64,000 nt of DNA. Source: Polaromonas sp047303325 (GTDB lineage: Bacteria > Pseudomonadota > Gammaproteobacteria > Burkholderiales > Burkholderiaceae_C). The notes under the pieces were generated by a model that saw nothing but the letters and a program-made list of their open reading frames with translations, had not been told where the DNA came from and did no database searches. Positions 39,071 to 47,410 of the stretch are shown here, piece by piece (positions within the stretch are counted from its first letter, which is position 1; each line of letters starts with the position of its first letter). The stretch is taken from the NCBI RefSeq assembly GCF_047303325.1, contig NZ_JBKBEX010000001.1, forward strand, positions 62,001-126,000. The letters are read 5' to 3'. A program made the position numbers and the translations under genes.

Positions 39071-39144
39071 AAAAAGCGGCTGCCTTACCCGCGAACCCCG
39101 AAGTCCAGGGACTTCACCGGTTCATCGGCTCGAGGCAGCTTTTT
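39071..39144 (+). ncRNA. Structured RNA element between prs and rplY (terminator or leader)
   Basis: Nested stems are seen: AAAAA(39071-39075)/TTTTT(39140-39144), GCTGCCT(39079-39085)/AGGCAGC(39133-39139), GAACC(39093-39097)/GGTTC(39119-39123) and GAAGTC(39100-39105)/GACTTC(39110-39115) with a CAGG loop. The terminal T-run makes it look like a terminator. The long internal helix is more than a terminator needs and leads straight into rplY, whose product binds 5S rRNA. Confidence 0.6.
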
Positions 39145-39191
39145 AAAGCAGAACGAGACTGGTCGCGGTCCGTTCTTTATTGGAGTTGATT

Positions 39192-39887
39192 ATGAAATTC
39201 GTCGCTTTTGAGCGCGCAAAGCAGGGCACGGGTGCGAGCCGCCGTCTCCGCATCACGGGCCGCACGCCCGGTATCGTCTATGGTGGCACCGGTGAACCCA
39301 CGCTGATCGAAATCGATCACAACGCGCTGTTCCACGCCATCAAGAAAGAAGCATTCCATGCCTCCATCCTCGAGATGGAACTGGCCGGCAAAGAACACAA
39401 AGTTCTGTTGCGCGACCTGCAAATGCACCCGTACAAGCAGCAGATCCTGCACATCGATTTCCAGCGCGTGGAAGCCAAGACCAAGATGACCGTCAAAGTG
39501 CCCGTGCACTACAGCGGTGAAGAAGAGTCTCCAGCCGTCAAGACTGAGAACTGCCTGGTCAACCACGTGATCACCGAATTGACCGTGTCCTGCTTCCCGG
39601 CCGACATCCCCGAATTCATCGCCGTCGACCTGAAGGGCCTGAAGAAGGGTTCGCCGCTGCACATCAAGGACATCACGCTGCCGAAGGGCGTGAAGTTTGT
39701 CGCCAAGGGCCAGGACAACCCGGTTCTGGTGTCGGTGTCCGCAGTGTCCGAAGAAGCCGAGGCCGATGCCGCAGCAGCCGCTGCCGCAGCCGCACCGGTG
39801 GACCCGAAAGCTGCCAAGGCCGCTGCCGCCAAGGAAGCCAAAGCCGGCGCCAAGGCTGACGCCGCCAAGCCTGCCGCCAAGAAGTAA
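39192..39887 (+). CDS. rplY: 50S ribosomal protein bL25 (CTC-type)
   Basis: bL25 binds 5S rRNA in the large subunit. The 231-residue protein has the L25 domain (MKFVAFERAKQGTGASRRLR, GTGEPTLIEIDHNALFHAI) and the extra TL5/CTC C-terminal domain (VNHVITELTVSCFPADIPEF), then an Ala/Lys-rich tail of about 40 residues (repeated AAAAK units). The ATG at 39192 follows GGAG. Confidence 0.97.
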   Translation: MKFVAFERAKQGTGASRRLRITGRTPGIVYGGTGEPTLIEIDHNALFHAIKKEAFHASILEMELAGKEHKVLLRDLQMHPYKQQILHIDFQRVEAKTKMTVKVPVHYSGEEESPAVKTENCLVNHVITELTVSCFPADIPEFIAVDLKGLKKGSPLHIKDITLPKGVKFVAKGQDNPVLVSVSAVSEEAEADAAAAAAAAAPVDPKAAKAAAAKEAKAGAKADAAKPAAKK

Positions 39888-39917
39888 TCCACTTCGCGCG
39901 CAGGCCTGAAAAGGCCC

Positions 39918-39954
39918 ACGGCCCTTGTCCTCTTGCGGGACAAGGGCCGTTTTT
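39918..39954 (+). terminator. Intrinsic terminator after rplY
   Basis: A 13-bp stem ACGGCCCTTGTCC/GGACAAGGGCCGT (39918-39930 and 39938-39950) is followed by T5. This is a very strong terminator separating rplY from pth. Confidence 0.95.
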
Positions 39955-40028
39955 CTTGGAACTCCTCTTTCCCGGTGATGCGGGACGTCGCAGGCACGCC
40001 CCTAGAATTGGGCGATGGAAATTTCCCG

Positions 40029-40652
40029 ATGATTAAATTATTTGTTGGTTTGGGCAATCCAGGTGCCGAATACGAAGCCACACGCCACAACGCCGGCTTC
40101 TGGTGGATAGACGCCCTCTCGCGCGAGCTCAAGGCGCCGCTCAGCCTGGACAAAAGCTACCACGGCCAGGTGGCCCGCATCACCGTGAACGGCCAGAACG
40201 TCTGGCTGCTCAAGCCGCTGACCTTTATGAATGTCTCCGGCAAATCCGTGGCCGCCCTCGCCCGGTTTTTCAAGGTCGCGCCCGAAGAAGTGCTGGTGGC
40301 CCACGATGAAATGGACATCGTGCCCGGCCAGGTCAAGCTCAAGTTCGGTGGCAGCCACGCCGGCCACAACGGCCTGCGCGACATCCACGCGCAGCTGGGC
40401 ACGCCCGACTACTGGCGCCTGCGCATAGGCGTGGGCCACCCGGGTGTGAAGGCCGAAGTGGTCAACTGGGTGCTGAAAAAGCCCTCGGCAGAACACCGCA
40501 TCGCCATTGAAGACTGCATCGCGCGCTGCCTCAAGGCCGTGCCGGAACTGCTCAGGGGCGAGATGGAAAAGGCCACGATGATGATTCACACCAGCACGCC
40601 ACCACGGCCCAAGCCGCCGCGCAAGCCTGTCGAGCCCGAGTCCGAAGACTGA
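40029..40652 (+). CDS. pth: Peptidyl-tRNA hydrolase
   Basis: Recycles peptidyl-tRNA released from stalled ribosomes. The ATG at 40029 gives 207 residues. Motifs are FVGLGNPGAEYEATRHNAGF with the catalytic His, KPLTFMNVSGKSV, HDEMDIVPGQVKLKFGGSHA and GHNGLRDIHAQLGTPDYWRL. A Pro/Lys-rich tail (PRPKPPRKPVEPESED) extends past the fold. It is convergent with the ferredoxin gene by 25 bp. Confidence 0.97.
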   Translation: MIKLFVGLGNPGAEYEATRHNAGFWWIDALSRELKAPLSLDKSYHGQVARITVNGQNVWLLKPLTFMNVSGKSVAALARFFKVAPEEVLVAHDEMDIVPGQVKLKFGGSHAGHNGLRDIHAQLGTPDYWRLRIGVGHPGVKAEVVNWVLKKPSAEHRIAIEDCIARCLKAVPELLRGEMEKATMMIHTSTPPRPKPPRKPVEPESED

Positions 40653-40677
40653 GGGCCAAGCCCCCACCTCTATAGGC

Positions 40678-40947
40678 CTAGCGGGCCGTGATGATGGGAA
40701 TGACGGCCTGCAGGCGCTGGTACTTTTCCCACAGGGTTTCCCGCGTTTCGATGTGCTGCGGGTTGATGGGAATGCAGGCAACGGGGCAGACCTGCACGCA
40801 CTGAGGCTCGTCGAAATGGCCCACGCATTCGGTGCATTTGTGCGGGTCGATCTCGTAGATTTCCTTGCCCAGGTAAATCGCCTGGTTGGGGCATTCGGGC
40901 TCGCAGACGTCGCAGTTGATGCATTCGTCGGTGATCATCAAGGCCAT
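40678..40947 (-). CDS. YfhL-type 2[4Fe-4S] ferredoxin
   Basis: An 89-residue ferredoxin with two clusters: CINCDVCEPECP and a second site C-x2-C-x8-C-x3-C (CTECVGHFDEPQCVQVCP). The spacer of 8 in the second motif is the YfhL/chromatiaceae-type variant. It donates low-potential electrons to unknown partners. It starts 1 bp after the coaD stop, so the two are co-transcribed. Confidence 0.95.
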   Translation of the reverse strand: MALMITDECINCDVCEPECPNQAIYLGKEIYEIDPHKCTECVGHFDEPQCVQVCPVACIPINPQHIETRETLWEKYQRLQAVIPIITAR

Positions 40948-40948
40948 G

Positions 40949-41458
40949 TCAGCCCCCTTTACCCGCGTTGGCGGCCTGGTGGGCGGCCGCCAGGGCAGCC
41001 GCCACCGCCGGGCTCACCATCTGGGCGACGTCGCCGCCCAGCTTGCTGATCTCGCGCACCAGCGTGCTGCTGATGCATTGCAGCGGTGCGTCGGGCAACA
41101 AAAACACGGTTTCCACTTCCGGCCTCAGCTTGCGATTCATCGCCGCCATTTGCGCTTCGTAGTCGAAATCCGTCAGGTTGCGTATGCCGCGCACCACGGC
41201 CGAAGCCTTTTGTTCCGCGCAAAAATCCATGATCAGGCCGTCAAACGGCAGCACGGCGACGCCGGCAATGCCCTGGGTCGCAGCCTTCACCTGTGCCACA
41301 CGCTGCTCCAGCGAGAACAGGGTCTTCTTGTGATGGGCCACGGCCACGGCGATGACGAGCCGGTCAAACAGCCCCGCTGCGCGGCGCACCACGTCGTCAT
41401 GGCCCAGTGTGAAGGGGTCAAACGTGCCGGAATAGACAGCAATGCGCAGGGTAGCCAT
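40949..41458 (-). CDS. coaD: Phosphopantetheine adenylyltransferase
   Basis: Makes dephospho-CoA from 4'-phosphopantetheine and ATP. A 169-residue protein with the nucleotide motif GTFDPFTLGH (T-x-G-H), the RGIRNLTDFDYE block and the conserved ISSTLVREIS segment. It lies between rsmD (78 bp upstream) and the ferredoxin, a typical betaproteobacterial order. Confidence 0.97.
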   Translation of the reverse strand: MATLRIAVYSGTFDPFTLGHDDVVRRAAGLFDRLVIAVAVAHHKKTLFSLEQRVAQVKAATQGIAGVAVLPFDGLIMDFCAEQKASAVVRGIRNLTDFDYEAQMAAMNRKLRPEVETVFLLPDAPLQCISSTLVREISKLGGDVAQMVSPAVAAALAAAHQAANAGKGG

Positions 41459-41536
41459 GGCTGGAATTATGCCCGCCTCGCCGCCGGAGCCTCCCCGCCG
41501 GCGCTTGTAACCACGCGGCAGGCAAGGCTGCGGGAT

Positions 41537-42178
41537 TCAGGCCGCCCCGGCCAGCAAATGAAAATGCACGGCGCCGGCCTTGCCGCTGCGATGCACCCGC
41601 AAGCCAAGCGGCAGCAATTCCTCGTCGCCCCAGGCTTTGGGCGCCTCCAGGTAAACCAGGCCGGTCGGGCCTATGGCCCGCGCGGCGGCTTGCAATGCGG
41701 ATTCAAAAAGCGTGGATTCAAAGGGAGGATCCAGCAATACCAATTGCAGGCTGCCTGGCGCCGCGCGCTTCAAGGCGCTCAGCCCATCCCCGCGCTCGAT
41801 GCGGCACATATCGGCCTTGAGCCTGGCCTGCACCGCCTTAAGCTGCAGCGCCAGGGCCGGATCCTGCTCGCACAGTAGCACGTCGGCCGCGCCGCGCGAG
41901 GCGGCCTCAAAACCCAGCGCACCGGTGCCGGCGAACACGTCCATGCAGCGCCAGCCCGTCAGGTCCTGGCCCAGCCAGTTGAACAGCGTTTCGCGCACGC
42001 GGTCGGGCGTGGGCCGCAGGCCGGGCTTGCTGGGCACCGGCAGCTTGCTGCGTTTGTACAAGCCGCCGATGATGCGGATTTCACCGGGAGGTACAGTTTT
42101 GCGGCCCACCACCTTGCCGGTTTTAGGCTTTGAACCGGCAGCGGTTTTGGCGGGGGTAGATGCGGGGGTGTATTTCAT
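41537..42178 (-). CDS. rsmD: 16S rRNA (guanine966-N2)-methyltransferase
   Basis: A 213-residue Rossmann-fold methyltransferase: RIIGGLYKRSKLP and RPTPDRVRETLFNWL near the start, the SAM loop VFAGTGALGFEA, and the catalytic DPPF motif. A basic N-terminal tail (about 30 residues rich in Lys, Pro and Thr) is longer than in E. coli. Its ATG overlaps the M16 peptidase stop by 4 bp, indicating coupling. Confidence 0.95.
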   Translation of the reverse strand: MKYTPASTPAKTAAGSKPKTGKVVGRKTVPPGEIRIIGGLYKRSKLPVPSKPGLRPTPDRVRETLFNWLGQDLTGWRCMDVFAGTGALGFEAASRGAADVLLCEQDPALALQLKAVQARLKADMCRIERGDGLSALKRAAPGSLQLVLLDPPFESTLFESALQAAARAIGPTGLVYLEAPKAWGDEELLPLGLRVHRSGKAGAVHFHLLAGAA

Positions 42179-43578
42179 GGCGCGGCGCCCAGGATGACAG
42201 TGACCATTTTTTCGGGTTGCAGCTTGCGCGCAAAAGCGGCCTTGATGTCGGCCACCGTCACTTTGTCGACCTGCTGCGTCCAGGTGTCCAGGTAGTCCAA
42301 CGGCAGGCGGTTCCAGGCGATGCCGGAAATGTTGTCGAGCAATTTGCGGTTGCTGTCGATGCGCAGCGCAAAGCCGCCTATGAGGTTGTCTTTGGCGTCT
42401 TTCAGCTCAGCCTCGGTGGGCCCATTGGCCACAAAGTCTTTGAGCACATCGCGCACCAGCGCCACGGCCTGGGGCGCTTGGTCGGGCCGCGTCTGCAGGC
42501 CCACGGTGAAAGCGCCGGCGTGCAGCCCCGGCGAAAAATAGCTGTACACGCCGTAAGTCAGCCCCCGCTTCTCACGCACTTCCCGCGTCAGGCGCGAAAC
42601 AAAACCGCCGCCACCCAGAATGTAATTGCCCACCGTCAGCGCAAAGTAGTCCGGGTCGGCGCGCTTGTAGCCGGGTTGGCCGATCAGCACATGCGCCTGC
42701 GCCGAATCAAAGGGAATGCGTTTTTCCTCGGCCTGGGCCAGCGGCGCCACCTCGGGCACCTGCGGCATGGGCGGCAGGCTGGCGCAAGGCACTTGCGGCA
42801 GGCGCGACAGCAAGCGCTCCGCGATCGCATCGGCCTGCGCGCGCGTCACCGCGCCCACCATGCTGATGCGCGCGCGGCAAGGCACCAGGCTGGCGGCGTG
42901 AAGCTTGCGCATGTCGTCCACGCCGATGCGGGACAGCGTTTCTTCCGTCACTTGCTGGCCATAGGGGTGGGCGCCGTACACCGCCTGCGCATAGGCCCGG
43001 CCGACGATGCTGGCGGGGCGGGTATAGGACTCCTTGATCGAGGCCTGCAACCGCTGGCGTTCGCGCTGCCAGACGGCGTCGGGGAAAGCCGGCTCGGCCA
43101 GTTCGCGCGCAGCCAGTGCGACGGCCTTGTTCAGCAGGTCGGGCTCCGTGAGCGAGCGCAGCGAAAAAAACATGCGGTCCGCCGAGGCGCCGGCGCCGAA
43201 CTGCGCACCCAGATCGGCCCAGGCTTCACTGAGTGCATTTTCGTCAAGGGCCGGCTCGTCAACGCATAGCCCTCCGCATATCCTTTCCGCTGTCCTGGCA
43301 TCGTTGGCACGCACACCCTTCTCCAGCATGCCCGTCATCGCGCTGGCCAGCCCCGCCTGGGCCGCAGGGTCGCGCCGGGCGCCGGCGTCGAACTCGATCT
43401 GGACATCCACCATCGCAATGGCCGGGCTTTCGACCAGATAGACCTGCGCGCCGCTCGGCTGCGTCCACTGCTGGATCGGGATCGCCGCCAGCGCCCCCGC
43501 CTGAAAGTTCAGGCAAAAAACACCGATGGCCCAGATAAACACCGAAGTGTTTGCTCTATTTTTAATAGCAAATGTCAT
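42175..43578 (-). CDS. M16-family peptidase, non-catalytic subunit
   Basis: A 467-residue pitrilysin-fold protein with a signal peptide (FIWAIGVFCLNFQAGALA). The zinc motif HxxEH is absent, replaced by SAMTGMLEKGV, while the C-terminal domain with RGLTYGVYSYFSPG is kept. It therefore pairs with the catalytic M16 protein encoded 49 bp upstream. A segment near residues 95-110 (ARTAERICGGLCVDE) looks inserted (see findings). The first codons overlap an A/T-rich hairpin at 43550-43572. Confidence 0.9.
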   Translation of the reverse strand: MTFAIKNRANTSVFIWAIGVFCLNFQAGALAAIPIQQWTQPSGAQVYLVESPAIAMVDVQIEFDAGARRDPAAQAGLASAMTGMLEKGVRANDARTAERICGGLCVDEPALDENALSEAWADLGAQFGAGASADRMFFSLRSLTEPDLLNKAVALAARELAEPAFPDAVWQRERQRLQASIKESYTRPASIVGRAYAQAVYGAHPYGQQVTEETLSRIGVDDMRKLHAASLVPCRARISMVGAVTRAQADAIAERLLSRLPQVPCASLPPMPQVPEVAPLAQAEEKRIPFDSAQAHVLIGQPGYKRADPDYFALTVGNYILGGGGFVSRLTREVREKRGLTYGVYSYFSPGLHAGAFTVGLQTRPDQAPQAVALVRDVLKDFVANGPTEAELKDAKDNLIGGFALRIDSNRKLLDNISGIAWNRLPLDYLDTWTQQVDKVTVADIKAAFARKLQPEKMVTVILGAAP

Positions 43579-43627
43579 GAGAAGTTCAAATCGTCCGGTT
43601 CGGGGATCGGGAGTCGGGTATCAGGTC

Positions 43628-45136
43628 TCAATGCCGGAGCGTGACGGCCGGTTTGCGGGGTTTGCGGTTCGGGTCCGCGGCTTGCGGCAGCAGCGTGGCC
43701 ATGGTCATCTGGTCGTCGCCGAAATATTTGGCGGCCACGGCCTGTACCTCGGCGGCGGTCACGGTGCGCAGCTGGGCGATCAGGCGGGCGCTGCCGTCCG
43801 GCGGCAGGCCCTGGATCCAGTTGGAGCCCAGCTCGCGCGCCTGGCTGGCGACCGAGTCGAGTTTGTAGGTCTCGCTGGCCACCCACTGCGTCTTGACGCG
43901 GTTGAGTTCGGCTTCGCTCACGCCTTCGCGTGCGACCAGGGCCACCTGCCGGCGCAGCGCTTCGGCCACCTGCTGCGTGGTCTTGCCCTCGGCGGGCACG
44001 CCGTCAAGGACGAAAAGCTGCGGGCCACGCCCGATGAGGCCGCTGGAGGCGCCGGCGCTGTCGGCCACGCGCTCGTTGCCTTGCCCCTGGCCCTGCACCA
44101 GCGCGCGGTCCAGGCGGGCACCGCTGTAGCCGTCCAATACGGCCGACAACACCGCCAGCGCCAGCGCATCGCGGCTGGCCGCGGCCGTTGGCGAGGGTTG
44201 TGCGCCGGCCGCCGGCGTCACCAGGTCCACCGGCTCCAGCTTGGGCACCTTGAACGACATGCCCACATAGGCCTGGCTGGCCGGGGCTTTGTAGTCCAGC
44301 CGGCGCATGCCGTCCTGCTCGGGCTCGATGCGCGGCTTGCGCACAGGCAACGAGCGGGCGGGGATGCCGCCGTAATATCTTTCGGCCAGCTTTTTGACCT
44401 GCGCCACCGTCACATCGCCGGCCACCACGACCGCCGCATTCGCCGGCACATACCAGAGCCGGTAGAACTCGCGCAGGTCGCCGGGCGTCATCGCGTCCAG
44501 GTCGCTCATCCAGCCGACGACGGGGCGGCGATAGGGCGAAGCCAGGAAGGTGATCGCCGTGGCCTGCTCATACAGCATGGCGCGCGGCGAATCTTCGGTG
44601 CGCAGGCGGCGTTCTTCCTTGACGACTTCGATCTCGCGCGTGAACTCCTCGTCGGGCCACTGCATGTGCGCAAAGCGGTCTGCTTCGAGCCGCATCACGT
44701 CTTCAAGCTTGCCGGCCGGGATCTGCTGGTGGTAACCGGTGTTGTCGCGGCTGGTGAAAGCGTTGTCGCGCCCGCCCAGCGCCGCCACCCGCTTGGAAAA
44801 GTCACCGGGTTTGACCGTGGGCGTGCCCTTGAACATCATGTGTTCCAGCGCGTGGGCCACACCCGAGGTGCCGTCAACCTCGTCCATGGAGCCGACCCGC
44901 ACCCACAGCATGTGCACCGCCGTGGGCGCGCGGTGGTCGGGCTTGACGATGACCGTGAGGCCGTTGGCCAGCGTGAATTGTTCGACTTCGGGTTGTGGCG
45001 CGGGTGCCTGCGCCAGCGCGGCAGCCCCCAGGCACAGGCACAGCCCCAGCAGGGCGGCCGGGACATGGGAAAGGCGGAAAACGGGGCGGGAAAGGGGTAC
45101 TGGCTGCGTCAAAAGGGCTTGTCTGGGGTGTTTCAT
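43628..45136 (-). CDS. M16-family zinc metallopeptidase, catalytic
   Basis: A 502-residue periplasmic peptidase of the pitrilysin family. The ATG at 45136 gives a signal peptide ending AAALAQA; longer in-frame readings lack one and are rejected. The inverted zinc motif HALEH is intact (GVAHALEHMMFKGT) with the downstream Glu in EFTREIEVVKEERR. It probably forms a heterodimer with the next M16 gene and degrades small peptides. It is divergent from ftsY by 73 bp. Confidence 0.95.
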   Translation of the reverse strand: MKHPRQALLTQPVPLSRPVFRLSHVPAALLGLCLCLGAAALAQAPAPQPEVEQFTLANGLTVIVKPDHRAPTAVHMLWVRVGSMDEVDGTSGVAHALEHMMFKGTPTVKPGDFSKRVAALGGRDNAFTSRDNTGYHQQIPAGKLEDVMRLEADRFAHMQWPDEEFTREIEVVKEERRLRTEDSPRAMLYEQATAITFLASPYRRPVVGWMSDLDAMTPGDLREFYRLWYVPANAAVVVAGDVTVAQVKKLAERYYGGIPARSLPVRKPRIEPEQDGMRRLDYKAPASQAYVGMSFKVPKLEPVDLVTPAAGAQPSPTAAASRDALALAVLSAVLDGYSGARLDRALVQGQGQGNERVADSAGASSGLIGRGPQLFVLDGVPAEGKTTQQVAEALRRQVALVAREGVSEAELNRVKTQWVASETYKLDSVASQARELGSNWIQGLPPDGSARLIAQLRTVTAAEVQAVAAKYFGDDQMTMATLLPQAADPNRKPRKPAVTLRH

Positions 45137-45209
45137 AGAATAGATGGGTGGCGCCGCACGTTGCCCCGCAACGGTGCAACAGCCCACTAGGACTCCGCAA
45201 GCATACCCA

Positions 45210-46313
45210 ATGTTCAGTTTTTTCAAGAAAAAATCCCCCCCTCCTGCTGCCGTGCCTTCCACGGCATCGCCCGCGCCGACGGCAGACGCCGCTCCCACGC
45301 CGGCGTCCGCCGGGGGTGGATTGATAGGCAGCGCGCTGGTCACCCCCATCGCCATGCCGGTCCCCGGCGCCACCCCGCCGGAACGCGAGCGTTGGCTCAG
45401 CAAACTCCAGGCCGGCCTGCGCAAAACCGGCTCCGGCATTTCAACGGTGTTCACCGGCAGCCGCATCGACGATGCGCTCTACGAAGACCTTGAAACCGCG
45501 CTGCTGATGGCCGACGCCGGCACCAAGGCCACCGAACACCTGCTGGCCGACGTCAAGCGCCGCGTGCGCGAAGGCGGCATGACCCACCCCGTGGCCGTCA
45601 AGAATGCGCTGGTGGACTCGATTTCGCAATTGCTCAAGCCGCTGGAGCAGCCGCTGGTGATAGGCCAGTACCAGCCCACGGTGATCATGGTCACCGGCGT
45701 GAACGGCGCCGGCAAGACCACCTCCATCGGCAAGCTGACGCGCCACCTGGCGAACGAAGGCGCCTCGGTGCTGCTCGCGGCGGCCGACACCTTCCGCGCG
45801 GCGGCGCGCGAGCAGCTCAGCGTCTGGGCCGACCGCAACACCGTCGAGATCGTGAGCCAGGAAGGGGGCGACCCGGCCGCCGTGAGCTTCGACGCCGTGA
45901 GCGCCGGCAAGGCGCGCGGCAAGGATGTGGTGCTGGTCGATACCGCCGGTCGCCTGCCCACGCAGCTGCATCTCATGGAAGAGCTGCGCAAGATCAAACG
46001 CGTGGTGCAAAAGGCGGATGCCACCGCCCCCCACGAGGTGCTGCTGGTGATCGACGGCAATACCGGCCAGAACGCCCTGGCACAGGTCAAGGCCTTTGAC
46101 GACACGCTGCAGCTGACCGGCCTTATCGTGACCAAGCTGGACGGCACGGCCAAGGGCGGCGTGCTGGCGGCCATCGCGCTGTGGGCTCGCGAACGCGCGC
46201 TGGCCTCACCGGCGCTGCGCCCCGTGTCGGTGTATTTCATCGGCGTGGGCGAGCAACTCGAAGACCTGGAAACCTTTAACGCACGCGAATTCGCGCAGGC
46301 TTTGCTGGGCTAA
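45210..46313 (+). CDS. ftsY: Signal recognition particle receptor FtsY
   Basis: The SRP receptor GTPase that docks ribosome-nascent chains at the inner membrane. The ATG at 45210 gives 367 residues: a short Pro/Ala-rich A domain (about 60 residues), the N domain, and the G domain with GVNGAGKTTS, DTAGRLPTQ and TKLDGTAKGG. It converges on the exporter gene with 24 bp between stops. Confidence 0.97.
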   Translation: MFSFFKKKSPPPAAVPSTASPAPTADAAPTPASAGGGLIGSALVTPIAMPVPGATPPERERWLSKLQAGLRKTGSGISTVFTGSRIDDALYEDLETALLMADAGTKATEHLLADVKRRVREGGMTHPVAVKNALVDSISQLLKPLEQPLVIGQYQPTVIMVTGVNGAGKTTSIGKLTRHLANEGASVLLAAADTFRAAAREQLSVWADRNTVEIVSQEGGDPAAVSFDAVSAGKARGKDVVLVDTAGRLPTQLHLMEELRKIKRVVQKADATAPHEVLLVIDGNTGQNALAQVKAFDDTLQLTGLIVTKLDGTAKGGVLAAIALWARERALASPALRPVSVYFIGVGEQLEDLETFNAREFAQALLG

Positions 46314-46337
46314 GCGCTTCCTTCAAGCTTCAGGCTT

Positions 46338-47360
46338 TCAGGCACCCCCCAGGCGCAACAGCAGCACCGCGGCCACCACAAAGGCCACGATAAACACGGT
46401 CTCGGTGACCAGCATGGCCACCGGTTTCCAGCCCAGCTTGAGCAGGTCCTCAAAGCTGGTCTTGACACCCGCGGCGGCGATGGCGGTGACCAGCATCCAG
46501 CGCGAGGCATCGCCGGCCAGTTGCACCAGCGGCGGGCTGATGAGGCCGGCACTGGCCAGCATCACCAGCACGACAAAGGCGAGCAGAAAGCCCGGCACCA
46601 GCGGCACCTCGGTTTCGGGCACTTTCACGGCCGGGTGCTTGCGGTACATCACGGCCACCGCCAGCACCACGGGCATCAGCATCATGACGCGAAACAGCTT
46701 GACCACCGTCGCCGTGTCGCCAGCCTGCGGCCCCAGCATCATGCCGGCCGCCACCACCTGCGCCACATCATGGATGGAGCCGCCCAGCACGATGCCGGCC
46801 TGACCCGGCAGCAAGCCTATGGCCTGCAGGGTGAAGGGATAGACCACCATGGCCAGCGTCGACAGCACCGTAACGCCCACGACGGCCAGCAGCGTGAAGC
46901 GCTCGTTCTCTTTGGTTTGCGGCAGCACCGAAGACACCGCCAGCGCCGCCGACGCCCCGCAAATGGCCACCGCGCTGCCCGAAAGCAGGCCTTCATCGCG
47001 CGAACACTTGAGCCAGCGCGCCAGCAGCACGCCCAGCCCTATCGTGAGCAGCACCGCCAGCACGATGACCGCCGCGGTCTCCAGGCCCAACTGGGCCACC
47101 TGCGAAAAAGTGATGCGTGCGCCCAGCAGGGCCACGCCGACACGCAGCACCACACGGCCGCAAAAACCTATGCCCTTGATCGCCTGCGGATGGCTGTTAA
47201 GAAAGTGAAAGGCCAAGCCTATCAGCAACGCGTACAGCAGTTGCGGCCCGCCGTAATGCTCGGACACAAAAGTGGCCGCCAATGCAATCACCATGCACAC
47301 CAGAACACCCGGGAAGTACGTGCTCAAGGAAGCCAGCTGCATGCGCCATTTTTGAATCAT
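46338..47360 (-). CDS. suyZ: SuyZ/YeiH-family putative sulfate/sulfite exporter
   Basis: A 340-residue polytopic membrane protein (about 10 spans) of the YeiH/UPF0324 family, marked by FLNSHPQAIKGIGFCGRVVL, GSAVAICGASAALAVSSVLP and GGSIHDVAQVVAAG. A member next to sulfolactate sulfo-lyase genes in Paracoccus (SuyZ) was proposed to export the sulfur anion. The same neighbourhood here supports that role. It lies 50 bp downstream of the IMPase-family gene. Transport specificity is inference. Confidence 0.85.
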   Translation of the reverse strand: MIQKWRMQLASLSTYFPGVLVCMVIALAATFVSEHYGGPQLLYALLIGLAFHFLNSHPQAIKGIGFCGRVVLRVGVALLGARITFSQVAQLGLETAAVIVLAVLLTIGLGVLLARWLKCSRDEGLLSGSAVAICGASAALAVSSVLPQTKENERFTLLAVVGVTVLSTLAMVVYPFTLQAIGLLPGQAGIVLGGSIHDVAQVVAAGMMLGPQAGDTATVVKLFRVMMLMPVVLAVAVMYRKHPAVKVPETEVPLVPGFLLAFVVLVMLASAGLISPPLVQLAGDASRWMLVTAIAAAGVKTSFEDLLKLGWKPVAMLVTETVFIVAFVVAAVLLLRLGGA

Positions 47361-47410
47361 TGGAACCCAATAAAAATGTCAGAAAAAAGTGGCGGGGTGA
47401 GGCCCCCGTC

